This document shows, one piece after another, positions 8,401 to 17,362 of a DNA stretch of 64,000 nucleotides (its first letter is position 1; each line of letters starts with the position of its first letter). Made by a program: the position numbers and the translations under genes. Below the pieces are notes generated by a model. The model did not search any database, was not told the DNA's origin, and saw only the letters and a list, made by a program, of their open reading frames with translations. The stretch is taken from the NCBI GenBank assembly GCA_020632635.1, contig JACKFE010000004.1:271045-335044 (forward strand). Reading direction: 5' to 3'. The stretch comes from Nitrospiraceae bacterium (GTDB lineage Bacteria > Nitrospirota > Nitrospiria > Nitrospirales > UBA8639).

Positions 8401-9015
8401 TTACTTAGTTTTTGCCAATTCCCGTAGCGAGGTACGAATCAGATCTTCTAACCCATAAGTGTTTCCAAGTGTTGCTTGTGCGTGTGAGATAGCTTTTTTT
8501 ACTTCTGGGGTCCGATATCCCAGGTTGAGAAGCGCCGAGGTCGCTTCTTCCTCTGAAACAGAGGGAAGAAGGGGGTGGCCTTTGGACGGTTCATGGGAAA
8601 CGGGTAGAAGAATACGGGTAGTTTTGTCTTTTAATTCCAAGACCATTCGGGAGGCAGACTTCTTCCCGATGCCAGGAATAGATGCCAGAATTTCCGTGTC
8701 GTTCGTTTCAAGAGCTGTGCATAAATCCTGGACAGAAAGAGTTGAGAGGGCGCTCAAGGCTAATTTAGGCCCTATGCTGGTGACTCCTGTTAATAACAGA
8801 AAGGCTTGTTTTTCCTCCCTCGTTCCAAAGCCAAAGAGTTGGATCGTGTCATTTCGGATATGGGTGGAAATAAATAATTGAACGGAGATGCCTGCCTCCG
8901 GAAGTGCAAAATACGTTGAGAGGGGAATAGCGATCTGATATCCAATCCCCTGTACTTCGAGGATAACCTCCTGTGGAGTCTTTTCCGAAAGGACGCCGGT
9001 GAGCGAGGCGATCAT
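8401..9015 (-). CDS. ruvA: Holliday junction DNA helicase subunit RuvA
   Basis: RuvA binds four-way DNA junctions as a tetramer and loads the RuvB motor during recombination repair. The OB-fold N-terminus MIASLTGVLSEKTPQEVILEV in pieces (MIASLTGVL, VQGIGYQI), the two helix-hairpin-helix motifs (LTGVTSIGPKLALSAL and LASIPGIGKKSASRM) and the C-terminal three-helix domain after a flexible linker are all visible. The length of 204 residues is normal. The YebC-family gene lies upstream on the same strand with a 168-base gap that has no room for ruvC; ruvB is not next to it either. Confidence 0.95.
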   Translation of the reverse strand: MIASLTGVLSEKTPQEVILEVQGIGYQIAIPLSTYFALPEAGISVQLFISTHIRNDTIQLFGFGTREEKQAFLLLTGVTSIGPKLALSALSTLSVQDLCTALETNDTEILASIPGIGKKSASRMVLELKDKTTRILLPVSHEPSKGHPLLPSVSEEEATSALLNLGYRTPEVKKAISHAQATLGNTYGLEDLIRTSLRELAKTK

Positions 9016-9183
9016 GTGGAGGGTTCCTACAGAAGATCCAGGATGGTTTGAATGCGGTTCAATCCAGAGCTAGTGATGTTGAACCGGAAGGCTGTACGAA
9101 ATGGAAGAAGGGGAAATTTTCAATTGACAGAAATGGCATGGTCCAAGAACACAGGCTTGTCGTGACAACATCCGATGTCAGAG

Positions 9184-9936
9184 TCATCCCGCAGAGGCCA
9201 TTTTTTCCATGATTTCATCAGAAATATCAAAATTGGCATGGACTTTTTGCACATCTTCATGGTCATCAAGAATTTCCATGAGTTTCAAGGTTTGCTCGGC
9301 AGCTTTTTCATCTAATTGAATCTGATTTTGTGGAAGAAATGTGATGTCGGAGACACTGGGTTCGATACTGGCGTTTTTCAGGGCTTCTTTTACCCCTTCA
9401 AAGTCGGCTGGTTCTGTGATGATTTCAAAGCTGGAAGCTGTTTGTTTCATATCTTCTGCCCCAGCCTCAATCGCCAGGTTAAAAAGATCTTCCTCCGAGA
9501 TAGCCCCTTTCTCAACCACCAGCAGGCCCTTTTTCTGAAATTGCCAGGCCACAGCCCCCGGTTCCGCCATGTTACCGTGGTTTTTGGTGAGGAGGCTTCG
9601 GATTTCTGCCACGGTGCGGTTTCTGTTGTCAGTCGTGATTTCAAGTAAAATTGCCGTGCCGCCTGGTCCGTACCCTTCAAGCATAAATTCTTCTATTTGC
9701 ATGCCAGGCAACTCTCCCGTCCCTCGCTGAATGGCGCGTTTGACGGTGTCGGCTGGCATATTGACTTCTTTGGCTTTGGCAATGGCTTGCCGTAAACTGG
9801 GGTTCCCGTTGGGGTCTCCACCGCTCCGAGCGGCAATCGAAATTTCACGAATCACTCGGGTGAATATTTTGCCACGTTTGGCGTCCTGGGCACCCTTGTG
9901 TCGTTTAATTGTTGACCAATGACTATGTCCACCCAT
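9184..9936 (-). CDS. YebC/PmpR family regulatory/translation protein
   Basis: The ATG at 9934-9936 gives the family's hallmark N-terminus MGGHSHWSTIKRHKGAQDAKR and 250 residues, a usual length; a longer frame starting at 10008 is not used. Further family segments are RGGDPNGNPSLRQAI-like (here ARSGGDPNGNPSLRQAI), EGYGPGGTAILLE and NGN-like turn KNHGNMAEPGAVAW. Members are variously described as transcription regulators or as factors easing ribosome stalling on proline runs; the sequence cannot decide. It precedes ruvA, a common neighbourhood in many bacteria. Confidence 0.92.
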   Translation of the reverse strand: MGGHSHWSTIKRHKGAQDAKRGKIFTRVIREISIAARSGGDPNGNPSLRQAIAKAKEVNMPADTVKRAIQRGTGELPGMQIEEFMLEGYGPGGTAILLEITTDNRNRTVAEIRSLLTKNHGNMAEPGAVAWQFQKKGLLVVEKGAISEEDLFNLAIEAGAEDMKQTASSFEIITEPADFEGVKEALKNASIEPSVSDITFLPQNQIQLDEKAAEQTLKLMEILDDHEDVQKVHANFDISDEIMEKMASAG

Positions 9937-10141
9937 CCCGTAGACTCTTATAATAAATAATAAATCGTAATGTTGTTTTTTATGGACTAAGGGCAGGGCT
10001 TCTAGCACAGTATTTGAAGGTGAGTCAATGTATGGGGTGTGGTTGGTTCCGGGTGCGAATTGGTTTCTGAGGGGATGTGTGAGGCAGTGTGAATCTGAAA
10101 CAGTTGATTCCCTTTAGGGAAGCTGGTAGAGAAGCCATCTA

Positions 10142-11119
10142 ATGAATATTGTTTTCATGGGAACCCCGCAATTTGCGGTCCCCACCCTTCGGCAATTGGC
10201 GGATTCTGAATTCACTGTCAGGGGCGTGGTCTGTCAACCTGATCGACCACAGGGACGGGGGCAGAAAATTCAGCCGGGTCCAGTGAAAACCTTAGCTATG
10301 GCCATGGGAATCCCTGTGGTTCAACCTGTACGAATGAAGGACCCGGATTTTCTTGAAACATTACAACGTTGGACCCCGGAGGTCATTGTTGTGGCGGCGT
10401 TTGGGCGAATTCTCCCTTCCGTTGTCCTCCAGTTGCCACCCCAAGGCTGTCTTAATGTCCATGGATCGCTCTTGCCCAGATACCGAGGGGCTGGTCCGAT
10501 TCAGTGGGCGGTCATCAATGGTGATCATGAAACAGGCATCACCATTATGAAAATGGATGAAGGGATGGATACCGGAGCCATCTTGAGCCAGGAGGTGATG
10601 GCTATTGGTTCTCAGGAAACCTCAGGGGAGCTGGCTATACGAATGGCAGAGGTTGGGGGGACATTATTGGTACGGACCCTCCGGGATTGGGTTGCAGGTC
10701 GCGTGAGTCCTCAACCCCAAAACGATCAAGAAGCCACCATGGCTCCCTTACTAAAAAAAGAAGACGGATTACTGGATTGGGCTCAGCCGGCTGCTGAACT
10801 GGCCTGTCGGGTTCGTGGACTGTCACCTTGGCCAGGGGCCTATACCTTCTTTGAGGGGAGCCGTATGGCTATCTGGCGGGTGGAAGTGAGCTGTCTCGCT
10901 GGAGTAGAGGCGGCAGGGGAAGCCGAGGCAATGAGTCCCGGGATGATTACCAGGGTGACTAAGCAGGGTTTATGGGTGAAGACTGGGCAGGGTGAGTTGT
11001 CTATTCTGGAGCTTCAGCCTGCAAATAAGAAGCGTCTTGATGTCGCTCACTTCTTGGCGGGACATCATCTGGAAGCCGGGATGAAGTTTTCCAGTGGGCC
11101 AGGTAGACGCTCAGCCTAG
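10142..11119 (+). CDS. fmt: Methionyl-tRNA formyltransferase
   Basis: Transfers a formyl group from 10-formyl-tetrahydrofolate to Met-tRNA(fMet) for translation initiation. The N-terminal Rossmann domain starts with IVFMGTPQFAVPTL, the folate site reads NVHGSLLPRYRGAGPIQWA, and the catalytic Asp lies in KMDEGMDTGAIL. The C-terminal OB-fold domain begins around residue 205 (RVRGLSPWPGAYTFF). Its 325 residues match the family. No def gene is adjacent. Confidence 0.95.
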   Translation: MNIVFMGTPQFAVPTLRQLADSEFTVRGVVCQPDRPQGRGQKIQPGPVKTLAMAMGIPVVQPVRMKDPDFLETLQRWTPEVIVVAAFGRILPSVVLQLPPQGCLNVHGSLLPRYRGAGPIQWAVINGDHETGITIMKMDEGMDTGAILSQEVMAIGSQETSGELAIRMAEVGGTLLVRTLRDWVAGRVSPQPQNDQEATMAPLLKKEDGLLDWAQPAAELACRVRGLSPWPGAYTFFEGSRMAIWRVEVSCLAGVEAAGEAEAMSPGMITRVTKQGLWVKTGQGELSILELQPANKKRLDVAHFLAGHHLEAGMKFSSGPGRRSA

Positions 11120-11182
11120 AGGCTGCTGTGGCCATGGGGATCATAAAGAATGATTGAATGAATTATCAGGGAAGAATCTACT

Positions 11183-11497
11183 ATGTCAGATCAAAAAGAA
11201 GAGTTGTTGCAATATATTCAAGTCAGCCTGGATGAGTTAATCACGATTCATGATCAGGCAGAAAAGGCACTCAACGCGGTACAGGGGAAAGACCATGTCA
11301 CTAAATGGAAAAGAAAAGTGATTGATGGGTTGAGCCCCTATGTCAGTCCTATCTATCTTCAACACGTCACGAAGGAATGGTTGGAAACCAGCTATTTTGT
11401 CGGGGATATTTTTGACGAATTGGCTGACGAAGTAGATATGTGCCGGCGTCATCTAAAAAAATTGGCTAAGGACATCCAGATGACTGGCATTCCTTGA
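11183..11497 (+). CDS. Small helical protein of unknown function
   Basis: A 104-residue all-helical soluble protein with heptad-like spacing: EELLQYIQVSLDELITIHDQ, then HVTKWKRKVIDGLSPYV and a C-terminal acidic then basic helix (FDELADEVDMCRRHLKKLAK). A fair ribosome binding site (AGGGAAG) precedes the ATG. It sits between fmt and rsmA on the same strand. I do not recognise the family. Confidence 0.68.
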   Translation: MSDQKEELLQYIQVSLDELITIHDQAEKALNAVQGKDHVTKWKRKVIDGLSPYVSPIYLQHVTKEWLETSYFVGDIFDELADEVDMCRRHLKKLAKDIQMTGIP

Positions 11498-11548
11498 GGA
11501 TATCTTGATGGAATTTTTTTATTCATGCCATCTTTTCTCCCTATCTAA

Positions 11549-12355
11549 ATGAGCAGTCTTCCCCCCCTGCCTCGTAAACGCCTGGGCCAGCATTTTCTGA
11601 TTGATCCGAATCTGCTTCGCAAAATCGTTGATTTTGCAGAGCTCCAACCTTCTGATCGGGTGTGTGAAATTGGACCTGGGAGGGGCGCGCTGACCAAATT
11701 GTTATGCCAATCTGCGAAGAGTGTGCTGGCGTTGGAAGTGGATCCACGAATGGTCGCATTCTTAAAGGAAGAAATGGCTGAATGTAGGAATTTGGAAATT
11801 CAAGAGCAGGATGCGCTTCGTTATCCCTTTGAGCATCTGCCTGAGTCCACGGTGGTAGTAGCAAATCTTCCTTATAATATTTCGACGCCGATTTTATTCA
11901 AATTGTTAGAGGCGCAGTCAAAAATTCGTCGCATGGTTGTGACCCTGCAACTTGAAGTCGCTAGGCGGTTAACGGCCAAACCCAATACCAAGGAATATGG
12001 GGTATTATCTGTCATGGCCCAACATTTGGCAGAGGTTCGATTTGGATTTCATGTGTCCCGGAAATGCTTTCGACCTGTTCCAGAGGTAGATTCAGGTGTA
12101 GTGAGGTTCGACATTTCTGGAGTTGCTCATGAAACTCCAGAAAAGTTAGATCGGTTTCAATGTCTTGTCCGGGCCGCTTTTGGGCAACGGCGCAAAACCC
12201 TTATGAATGCCTTCCGGTCAGCAGGCATCCCGGTCTTCCAATTGCAAACAACTCAGGAAAAAACGGGTGTTGACCTCAGCCGACGAGCTGAAACCCTGTC
12301 CCTCACGGAGTTCCGCCTTCTTGCCTCTGTTTTGCCTTGGGATCATTCTCCCTAA
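11549..12355 (+). CDS. rsmA: 16S rRNA (adenine1518/1519-N6)-dimethyltransferase
   Basis: RsmA (KsgA) dimethylates two adjacent adenines near the 3' end of 16S rRNA late in 30S assembly. The diagnostic GQHFLID at the N-terminus, the SAM site CEIGPGRGALTKLL, the LEVDPRM strand end and the catalytic NLPYNIS are present. The C-terminal small domain carries FGQRRKTLMNAFR. Length 268 is typical. It lies 51 bases after the unknown gene at 11183 and just before ftsK. Confidence 0.95.
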   Translation: MSSLPPLPRKRLGQHFLIDPNLLRKIVDFAELQPSDRVCEIGPGRGALTKLLCQSAKSVLALEVDPRMVAFLKEEMAECRNLEIQEQDALRYPFEHLPESTVVVANLPYNISTPILFKLLEAQSKIRRMVVTLQLEVARRLTAKPNTKEYGVLSVMAQHLAEVRFGFHVSRKCFRPVPEVDSGVVRFDISGVAHETPEKLDRFQCLVRAAFGQRRKTLMNAFRSAGIPVFQLQTTQEKTGVDLSRRAETLSLTEFRLLASVLPWDHSP

Positions 12356-12389
12356 GCCAGTCCATCCTTCTGGAAGGATACCCCAAATA

Positions 12390-12425
12390 GCGTAAGGGTT
12401 GTTTGCTCAATAGAAACCCTTATGC
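12390..12425. repeat. Imperfect inverted repeat just upstream of ftsK
   Basis: GCGTAAGGGTT (12390-12400) and AACCCTTATGC (12415-12425) can pair over eleven positions with one G-U pair, around a 14-base loop. It overlaps the first possible ATG of ftsK at 12422, leaving the ATG at 12440 outside the stem. It may be a weak terminator of rsmA, a translation-affecting stem or an operator; no T-tract follows. Confidence 0.45.
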
Positions 12426-12439
12426 TACGATTTAACTGT

Positions 12440-14836
12440 ATGAGTATCTTCCCTAATAATAAAAATCGCCAAGAAAAAGCCAAACCTCAGGAAATATCCC
12501 TTGTCACGACCCAAGTAGTGGGGGTGGTGTTCTTGACGTTGGGGGTATTGTGTGGGCTGAGTGTGTTGACCTTTTTCCCTGATGATCCCATTTTGTTTGA
12601 CTCCTTACGGCAGGCTCCCGGGAAAGTTCTTCACAATGCAGTGGGCTTGATTGGTTCCACATTGGCCTTTTCTTTGTTTGAATTGTTAGGGGGAGCAGCC
12701 TATTTGATTCCGCTATTTTTGCTGTCATACGGGATCGCCTGTATTTTTGGGGAACGCATTCAGGTGACCTTGGGGGCATTAGCCGGGGCTATATTGGGGC
12801 TGCTTTCTGTGAGTGCCTTGTTGCATCTTCAGTCTCCAGGACTCAAAGTCGCTTTTCTCCAAGGTAGCGGTTTTGATGATGGAGGTCTGGTCGGGCAATG
12901 GTTGGCCCAGGGGTTGGAGGCCTATTTAGCAACGACCGGCGCGACGATTTTTTTGCTGGCCTTAGTCATGGTGGGTTTTCTTTATATTGTGCCTGTATCG
13001 ATTGGGCGGGTGGCCCGCCAAGTGGCCACGACCAGCAGTCGGGTGACAACCGGCGTAGTGCAATCTGTTCGGGAAAAAGAATGGTGGACTCGGGAAAGGA
13101 GCCCGAAGGAAAATAAATCCATCCGTATCAATCGACAATTGGCTGGGCGTGGCGGCGTGCTGGGATCGCTGGCTGGTTCTGATTCACTGGAAAGCACGAT
13201 TTCTTCGACACCATTAATGAATGGGGTACTTAAGCCTTTAGCGCGTCCTGCAGGTGGTCAATTGCATTTGGAGATGAACCAATCAGAAGATGAGCCCTAT
13301 GCCACGTCTGCCAAAATTTCAAAATCATATCAATTACCGTCACCAATGGAATTATTGGATACCCATGCAGCCCGCGCAGCGAACCAAACGGATAGCGTGT
13401 TGAAATCCCAGTCTGAAATTTTAGTTCAAACCTTGGCCAGTTTTGGGATTGAAGGGAGTGTGACGGATGTGCACCCCGGTCCTGTGATTACCATGTATGA
13501 GTTCGCGCCGGGTCCAGGTATTAAGGTGGCCCGGATTGTCAATCTTGCGGATGACTTGGCCATGGCCTTGAAGGCCTTGAAGGTGCGGGTCGTGGCACCG
13601 CTTCCTAATAAATCCACGGTAGGGGTGGAAGTGCCAAACCCGCAACGTGAAACGGTTGGGCTGAAGGAAATGTTAATGTCTGAGGCCTTTCGCAAGTCAC
13701 GATCCAAGCTGGCTCTGGCTCTTGGGAAGGACATTTTTGGGCGGCCCGTGGTGGCTGATCTTCGGACTATGCCGCATTTGTTGGTGGCGGGAGCAACGGG
13801 AGCCGGAAAAAGCGTAGGCATTAATTGCGTCTTATTGAATCTCTTATTTTCCGCGCATCCTGATGAAGTAAAGCTATTGCTAATTGATCCGAAAGTATTG
13901 GAATTGCAAGTGTACGATGGTATCCCTCACCTTATTCGTCCAGTAATTACCAATCCGAAGGAAGCCGCTCGAGGGTTGGCCTGGGTGGTTCAAGAAATGG
14001 AAAGGCGATATCGAATTTTGGCCGAACTGGGTGTGAGAAGCATTGATGCGTACAATCGAAAGCTTGAGGAATTTCAGGCGACAGGGAAGAAATCGTTTGT
14101 TTCAGCTAAAAAGAGCGTGATCGCTTCCGGCCAAACCGAAGGTGACGCAACAGATGGAGAGGAATCACTGGAAGAACGGGTGCCTCTTCCATACATTGTA
14201 GTGGTCATTGACGAGTTTGCGGATCTCATGATGGTGGCCCCAAAGGAAATTGAAGATCGCATTGCTCGGTTAGCCCAAATGGCCCGTGCCTCAGGGATTC
14301 ATTTGATTTTAGCGACTCAACGTCCATCGGTGGATGTGGTCACAGGTCTTATTAAAGCGAACTTTCCGGCAAGAATTGCCTATCAGGTTTCTTCAAAGAT
14401 CGATTCACGGACCATTCTGGATGCGAATGGAGCTGAAAGTTTATTAGGGAAAGGTGATATGTTGTACTTGGCCTCAGGGACAGGGCGCATTGTCCGTCTC
14501 CACGGCCCGTTCGTTTCCGATGATGAAGTACGGGGAGTCGTGGATTGGGTAAAAGGCCAGGCTTCCCCAGTCTATGATCCGGTGGCCCTGGAAGCGGTTC
14601 AAGAGCCACAGGTTGAGGAGCAGGAACGAGATGAAACCTACGAGCGGGCAAGGGAGTTAGTGATGACCACGGGGCAGGCATCCGCCTCTTTCATTCAGCG
14701 ACGGCTTCGGGTGGGATATCCGCGTGCTGCACGAATGATTGAGCAAATGGAAGAAGAGGGGTTGGTGAGTGCGGCTGGACGGGATGGGAAACGGGAAGTA
14801 TTGGTGAGAGGGACAGCCATAGCTGAGTTAGGGTAA
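12440..14836 (+). CDS. ftsK: DNA translocase FtsK/SpoIIIE
   Basis: Septum-bound double-stranded DNA pump that clears and resolves the chromosome terminus at division. About four membrane helices occupy the first 190 residues, followed by a variable, partly charged linker. The motor carries the Walker A motif GATGAGKSVGIN near residue 450 and the Walker B strand VVVIDEFADLMM, with LATQRPSVDVVTGLIK between them and the end. The C-terminal gamma domain (QASASFIQRRLRVGYPRAAR and a winged helix) recognises polar DNA motifs. Start at 12440 (798 residues) or 12422 (804 residues); neither has a strong binding site. Its TAA overlaps the lolA ATG by one base. Confidence 0.93.
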   Translation: MSIFPNNKNRQEKAKPQEISLVTTQVVGVVFLTLGVLCGLSVLTFFPDDPILFDSLRQAPGKVLHNAVGLIGSTLAFSLFELLGGAAYLIPLFLLSYGIACIFGERIQVTLGALAGAILGLLSVSALLHLQSPGLKVAFLQGSGFDDGGLVGQWLAQGLEAYLATTGATIFLLALVMVGFLYIVPVSIGRVARQVATTSSRVTTGVVQSVREKEWWTRERSPKENKSIRINRQLAGRGGVLGSLAGSDSLESTISSTPLMNGVLKPLARPAGGQLHLEMNQSEDEPYATSAKISKSYQLPSPMELLDTHAARAANQTDSVLKSQSEILVQTLASFGIEGSVTDVHPGPVITMYEFAPGPGIKVARIVNLADDLAMALKALKVRVVAPLPNKSTVGVEVPNPQRETVGLKEMLMSEAFRKSRSKLALALGKDIFGRPVVADLRTMPHLLVAGATGAGKSVGINCVLLNLLFSAHPDEVKLLLIDPKVLELQVYDGIPHLIRPVITNPKEAARGLAWVVQEMERRYRILAELGVRSIDAYNRKLEEFQATGKKSFVSAKKSVIASGQTEGDATDGEESLEERVPLPYIVVVIDEFADLMMVAPKEIEDRIARLAQMARASGIHLILATQRPSVDVVTGLIKANFPARIAYQVSSKIDSRTILDANGAESLLGKGDMLYLASGTGRIVRLHGPFVSDDEVRGVVDWVKGQASPVYDPVALEAVQEPQVEEQERDETYERARELVMTTGQASASFIQRRLRVGYPRAARMIEQMEEEGLVSAAGRDGKREVLVRGTAIAELG

Positions 14837-15525
14837 TGATGAAAGCATTGAAAGTTGTGTTAAGTCTCATTATCGGATTCACGATGAATGCGGTGACATT
14901 GGGAGCATCCCCATCCGGTGTGTCGCAGAGTGTTGTGGATAAAGTTGAAGCTCAATATTCCAAGACAAAAGATCTTCAGGCCGATTTCACACAAGAAACG
15001 CTCTTTGATGGGTTTGAAACAGGATTTTCCTCATCAGGCAAACTGTATTTGAAAAAGCCTGGATTGCTGCGATGGGATTATCTTGAACCGTCAAAAGAGC
15101 AAATTTACGTGGATGGTGATCAGGTACTGATGTATGTGCCCGATCATCAACAAGTCGTAAAGGGAACCTTGACGCAATTGGCGGCATCCAAAGGTCCTTT
15201 GGCTTTGCTCCAAGATGCGGGAACCCTTTCCCAGCATTTTTCGGTTGTTGATGCTTCGTCAGAAGACCGAGGAAATAAGAAGATCCCTGTTTTGACACTG
15301 GTCCCAAAATCGACTGGTGAAAAGCCCCCGACATTGAAAAAAATTGTGCTCAAGCTTTCGCCGGATTCGTTTCTCATTCAGGAGATAACCTTGTTTGAAG
15401 CAAGCGGCAATGTATCCAGGGTGGCTTTCGATCATATTCAGGTGAATCAGGGAGTTTCTGCCCGATTACTTCAATTTGAAGTTCCCTCGGATGTGGTTGT
15501 GGTGGAAATGCCGGCCTTGCGCTAA
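14836..15525 (+). CDS. lolA: Outer-membrane lipoprotein carrier protein LolA
   Basis: Periplasmic chaperone that ferries lipoproteins from the LolCDE exporter to the outer membrane. A signal peptide of about 24 residues (VVLSLIIGFTMNAVTLGA) precedes the mature part. The fold's landmarks are visible: QADFTQETLF, SSGKLYLKKPGLLRWDY and GDQVLMYVPDHQQV, with QEITLFEASGNVSRVAFDHI late. Length 229 is usual. The start codon overlaps the ftsK stop (TAATG), so the two are translationally linked. Confidence 0.92.
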   Translation: MMKALKVVLSLIIGFTMNAVTLGASPSGVSQSVVDKVEAQYSKTKDLQADFTQETLFDGFETGFSSSGKLYLKKPGLLRWDYLEPSKEQIYVDGDQVLMYVPDHQQVVKGTLTQLAASKGPLALLQDAGTLSQHFSVVDASSEDRGNKKIPVLTLVPKSTGEKPPTLKKIVLKLSPDSFLIQEITLFEASGNVSRVAFDHIQVNQGVSARLLQFEVPSDVVVVEMPALR

Positions 15526-15600
15526 CTGAGTTTGGCGCATGGCTCAATAATTGCTTTGATTATCGGAAAAGGGTTCTGGTGAGTTGAAGGAAGCAGGGAA

Positions 15601-16077
15601 ATGGCTGAACGAATCTTAGTTGTAGACGACGATAAAGGGGTGCGAGAGGCTCTTGGAGAATTTTTACTCTCCTTGGGTTACGGAGTGGTGCTAGCAGAGA
15701 ATGGGCATGAAGCCTTAACAAAATACCGCACTGGAGAATTCGATATTATTATGGCAGATTTAATCATGCCCAATATGGATGGCATGGAGTTGTTGCGTCG
15801 GATACGCGAAATCAAGAACGATGAAGTCATTTTCTTGATGATCACGGGTCACCCTTCGATCGGAACTGCCGTGGAAGCCATCAATAAAGGTGCGGATGAC
15901 TATATTACCAAACCCTTTCATCTTGAAGATGTCAAGCAACGGATTGAAAAATGCTTGGAAAAACAAACACTCAAGGGAAGATTGAAAACCGCCCAAGGGT
16001 TGGCTTGGGGTCTGATGTTATCTATTCCGTTGTGGTTGTTGTTAGGCATTATTTTGGTCCTTCTTTTTAAAGGGTGA
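15601..16077 (+). CDS. Receiver domain with a C-terminal membrane anchor
   Basis: Residues 1-120 are a complete CheY-like receiver: the acidic pair and third Asp in VVDDDKG, the phosphoacceptor D53 in MADLIMP, T82 in MITGHP and K104 in YITKPF. After a charged helix a single hydrophobic segment (about 132-156, ending in VLLFKG) should place the protein in the inner membrane with the receiver in the cytoplasm. There is no DNA-binding or enzymatic output domain and no histidine kinase gene nearby. A membrane-tethered, output-less receiver is unusual; it could act as a phosphate sink or as a regulated partner of a membrane complex. Confidence 0.88.
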   Translation: MAERILVVDDDKGVREALGEFLLSLGYGVVLAENGHEALTKYRTGEFDIIMADLIMPNMDGMELLRRIREIKNDEVIFLMITGHPSIGTAVEAINKGADDYITKPFHLEDVKQRIEKCLEKQTLKGRLKTAQGLAWGLMLSIPLWLLLGIILVLLFKG

Positions 16078-16140
16078 GTGGTCTCTCCTCAACTTTTCTG
16101 TTGATACAGTCCCACTTTTCAGTCTTCTTCTTTCTAAACC

Positions 16141-16704
16141 ATGTCTTTTCGGCGGATCATTGGCATTATTGTTTATGGGCTAGGGTTGGCCACGCTAGTC
16201 CTCACCCAGACTGAAAGTCCTGCTTTCAATGGACACATTACAGAAGACCCGACTCAGTTACTGGGCAAGTATTTATCACTGGATAAGAAGGGGGCACGTC
16301 TTGAGGCCTATTCCACTGAGGTATTAAAGCCGTTTGTGGCATGGCGGGAGGAGCCGGTTTGGGGAAAGGTGGTCATTATCTCTGATTATCAAATTATTGA
16401 AGATGTGGCCAAATGGCAAATTTTGAGTGCGATGGAAGCCAAGGTTCCCGTGGTTTTCAACGTACTTGGGACCATGCATTGGGAAAGTGTGACGTTCGTC
16501 CCCGAGGCTCATCAGGAGTTTCAGTATTTTCATATCAAAGCCGTTCATGATCGTTGGCAGATCATGGCGCCTCAGTTACCGCCTCATGTTGGACGACAGC
16601 GGATGGTGGATTTTGTGCGTTGGGCGGATTTGCACGAAACAAATATTGAGAAAAAAGCTCGTTTTGCTCATTTGAAATCACAGCTCGAAGCTCAAAAAGG
16701 ATAG
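16141..16704 (+). CDS. Exported protein of unknown function
   Basis: A 187-residue protein with an N-terminal hydrophobic segment (IIGIIVYGLGLATLVLTQT) that is either a signal peptide or an anchor. The rest is mixed alpha/beta, with DPTQLLGKYLSLDKKGARL and FHIKAVHDRWQIMAPQLPPHVGR. The pattern of a short domain with a cystatin- or NTF2-like look (a long helix then strands ending in W-x-I-x-x-P) is suggestive only. It lies ten bases upstream of the gph start and is probably cotranscribed with it. Confidence 0.68.
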   Translation: MSFRRIIGIIVYGLGLATLVLTQTESPAFNGHITEDPTQLLGKYLSLDKKGARLEAYSTEVLKPFVAWREEPVWGKVVIISDYQIIEDVAKWQILSAMEAKVPVVFNVLGTMHWESVTFVPEAHQEFQYFHIKAVHDRWQIMAPQLPPHVGRQRMVDFVRWADLHETNIEKKARFAHLKSQLEAQKG

Positions 16705-16714
16705 GGAGTTGATG

Positions 16715-17362
16715 ATGAGTCGGTGGAACGCCCAATTATTATTATTCGATTTTGACGGGACTCTTATTGACTCGAAACTGGATATTGCCACTTCCGTTAA
16801 TCTGACCCTGGCTGAACTAGGTCTCCCTCAGCGGTCTTTGGAAGAAATTTATGGTTTTGTGGGAGATGGGGTTAAACGGCTTCTTCGTCTCTCCATCGGG
16901 GATGAAGGTGAAGGGCGTTTCGAGGCGGCATTGGAAATCTTTCGGTCCCATTATTTAGCGCATTGTGTCAAAACCACGAAGTTTTATCCTGGGATTGCGG
17001 AGGTGTTGAGGCATTATGGAGGGCGGAAGAAAGCCATTGTTACCAATAAGTCTCCTGAATACACTCAATGCATAGTGGATGGCCTTGGCGCCAACAGTTT
17101 ATTTGATGCTGTAGTCGGCGCCCGCGATGTTGCCGATCTGAAGCCCGAGCCTGCCATGTTGCATCGTATTCTGGCTGATTTGGGGGAGGATCCTGATCGA
17201 ACGGTAATGATTGGAGATAGTACCAATGATGTCCGTGCGGCTCAGGCCGCTGGAGTGAAGGCCTGTGCTGTGGGTTATGGCTATGGCAACCGTGAAAAAG
17301 TGCTAGCGCTCCAGCCTGATTTTTATTGTCAACGACCGGAAGATCTTCTCAACTTGTTTTGA
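16715..17362 (+). CDS. gph: HAD-family phosphatase, probable phosphoglycolate phosphatase
   Basis: A haloacid-dehalogenase superfamily hydrolase: motif I LFDFDGTLIDS with the two catalytic Asp residues, motif II VTNKS, the motif III Lys in LKPEP, and motif IV MIGDSTNDVRAAQAAG. A helical cap of about 70 residues follows motif I, as in Gph/PpaX-type enzymes that dephosphorylate 2-phosphoglycolate. Three starts are possible; the ATG at 16715 is six bases after GGGAG and is preferred over the ATG at 16712 or TTG at 16709. Substrate assignment is by family resemblance only. Confidence 0.85.
   Translation: MSRWNAQLLLFDFDGTLIDSKLDIATSVNLTLAELGLPQRSLEEIYGFVGDGVKRLLRLSIGDEGEGRFEAALEIFRSHYLAHCVKTTKFYPGIAEVLRHYGGRKKAIVTNKSPEYTQCIVDGLGANSLFDAVVGARDVADLKPEPAMLHRILADLGEDPDRTVMIGDSTNDVRAAQAAGVKACAVGYGYGNREKVLALQPDFYCQRPEDLLNLF

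Noticed and set aside
12364..12379. Short hairpin ATCCTTC-TG-GAAGGAT after rsmA
   Set aside because: The loop is only two bases and no T-run follows, so it is too weak to call a terminator.
12440..14836. FtsK as part of an integrative or conjugative element
   Set aside because: The membrane domain, gamma domain and housekeeping neighbours show a normal chromosomal cell-division translocase.
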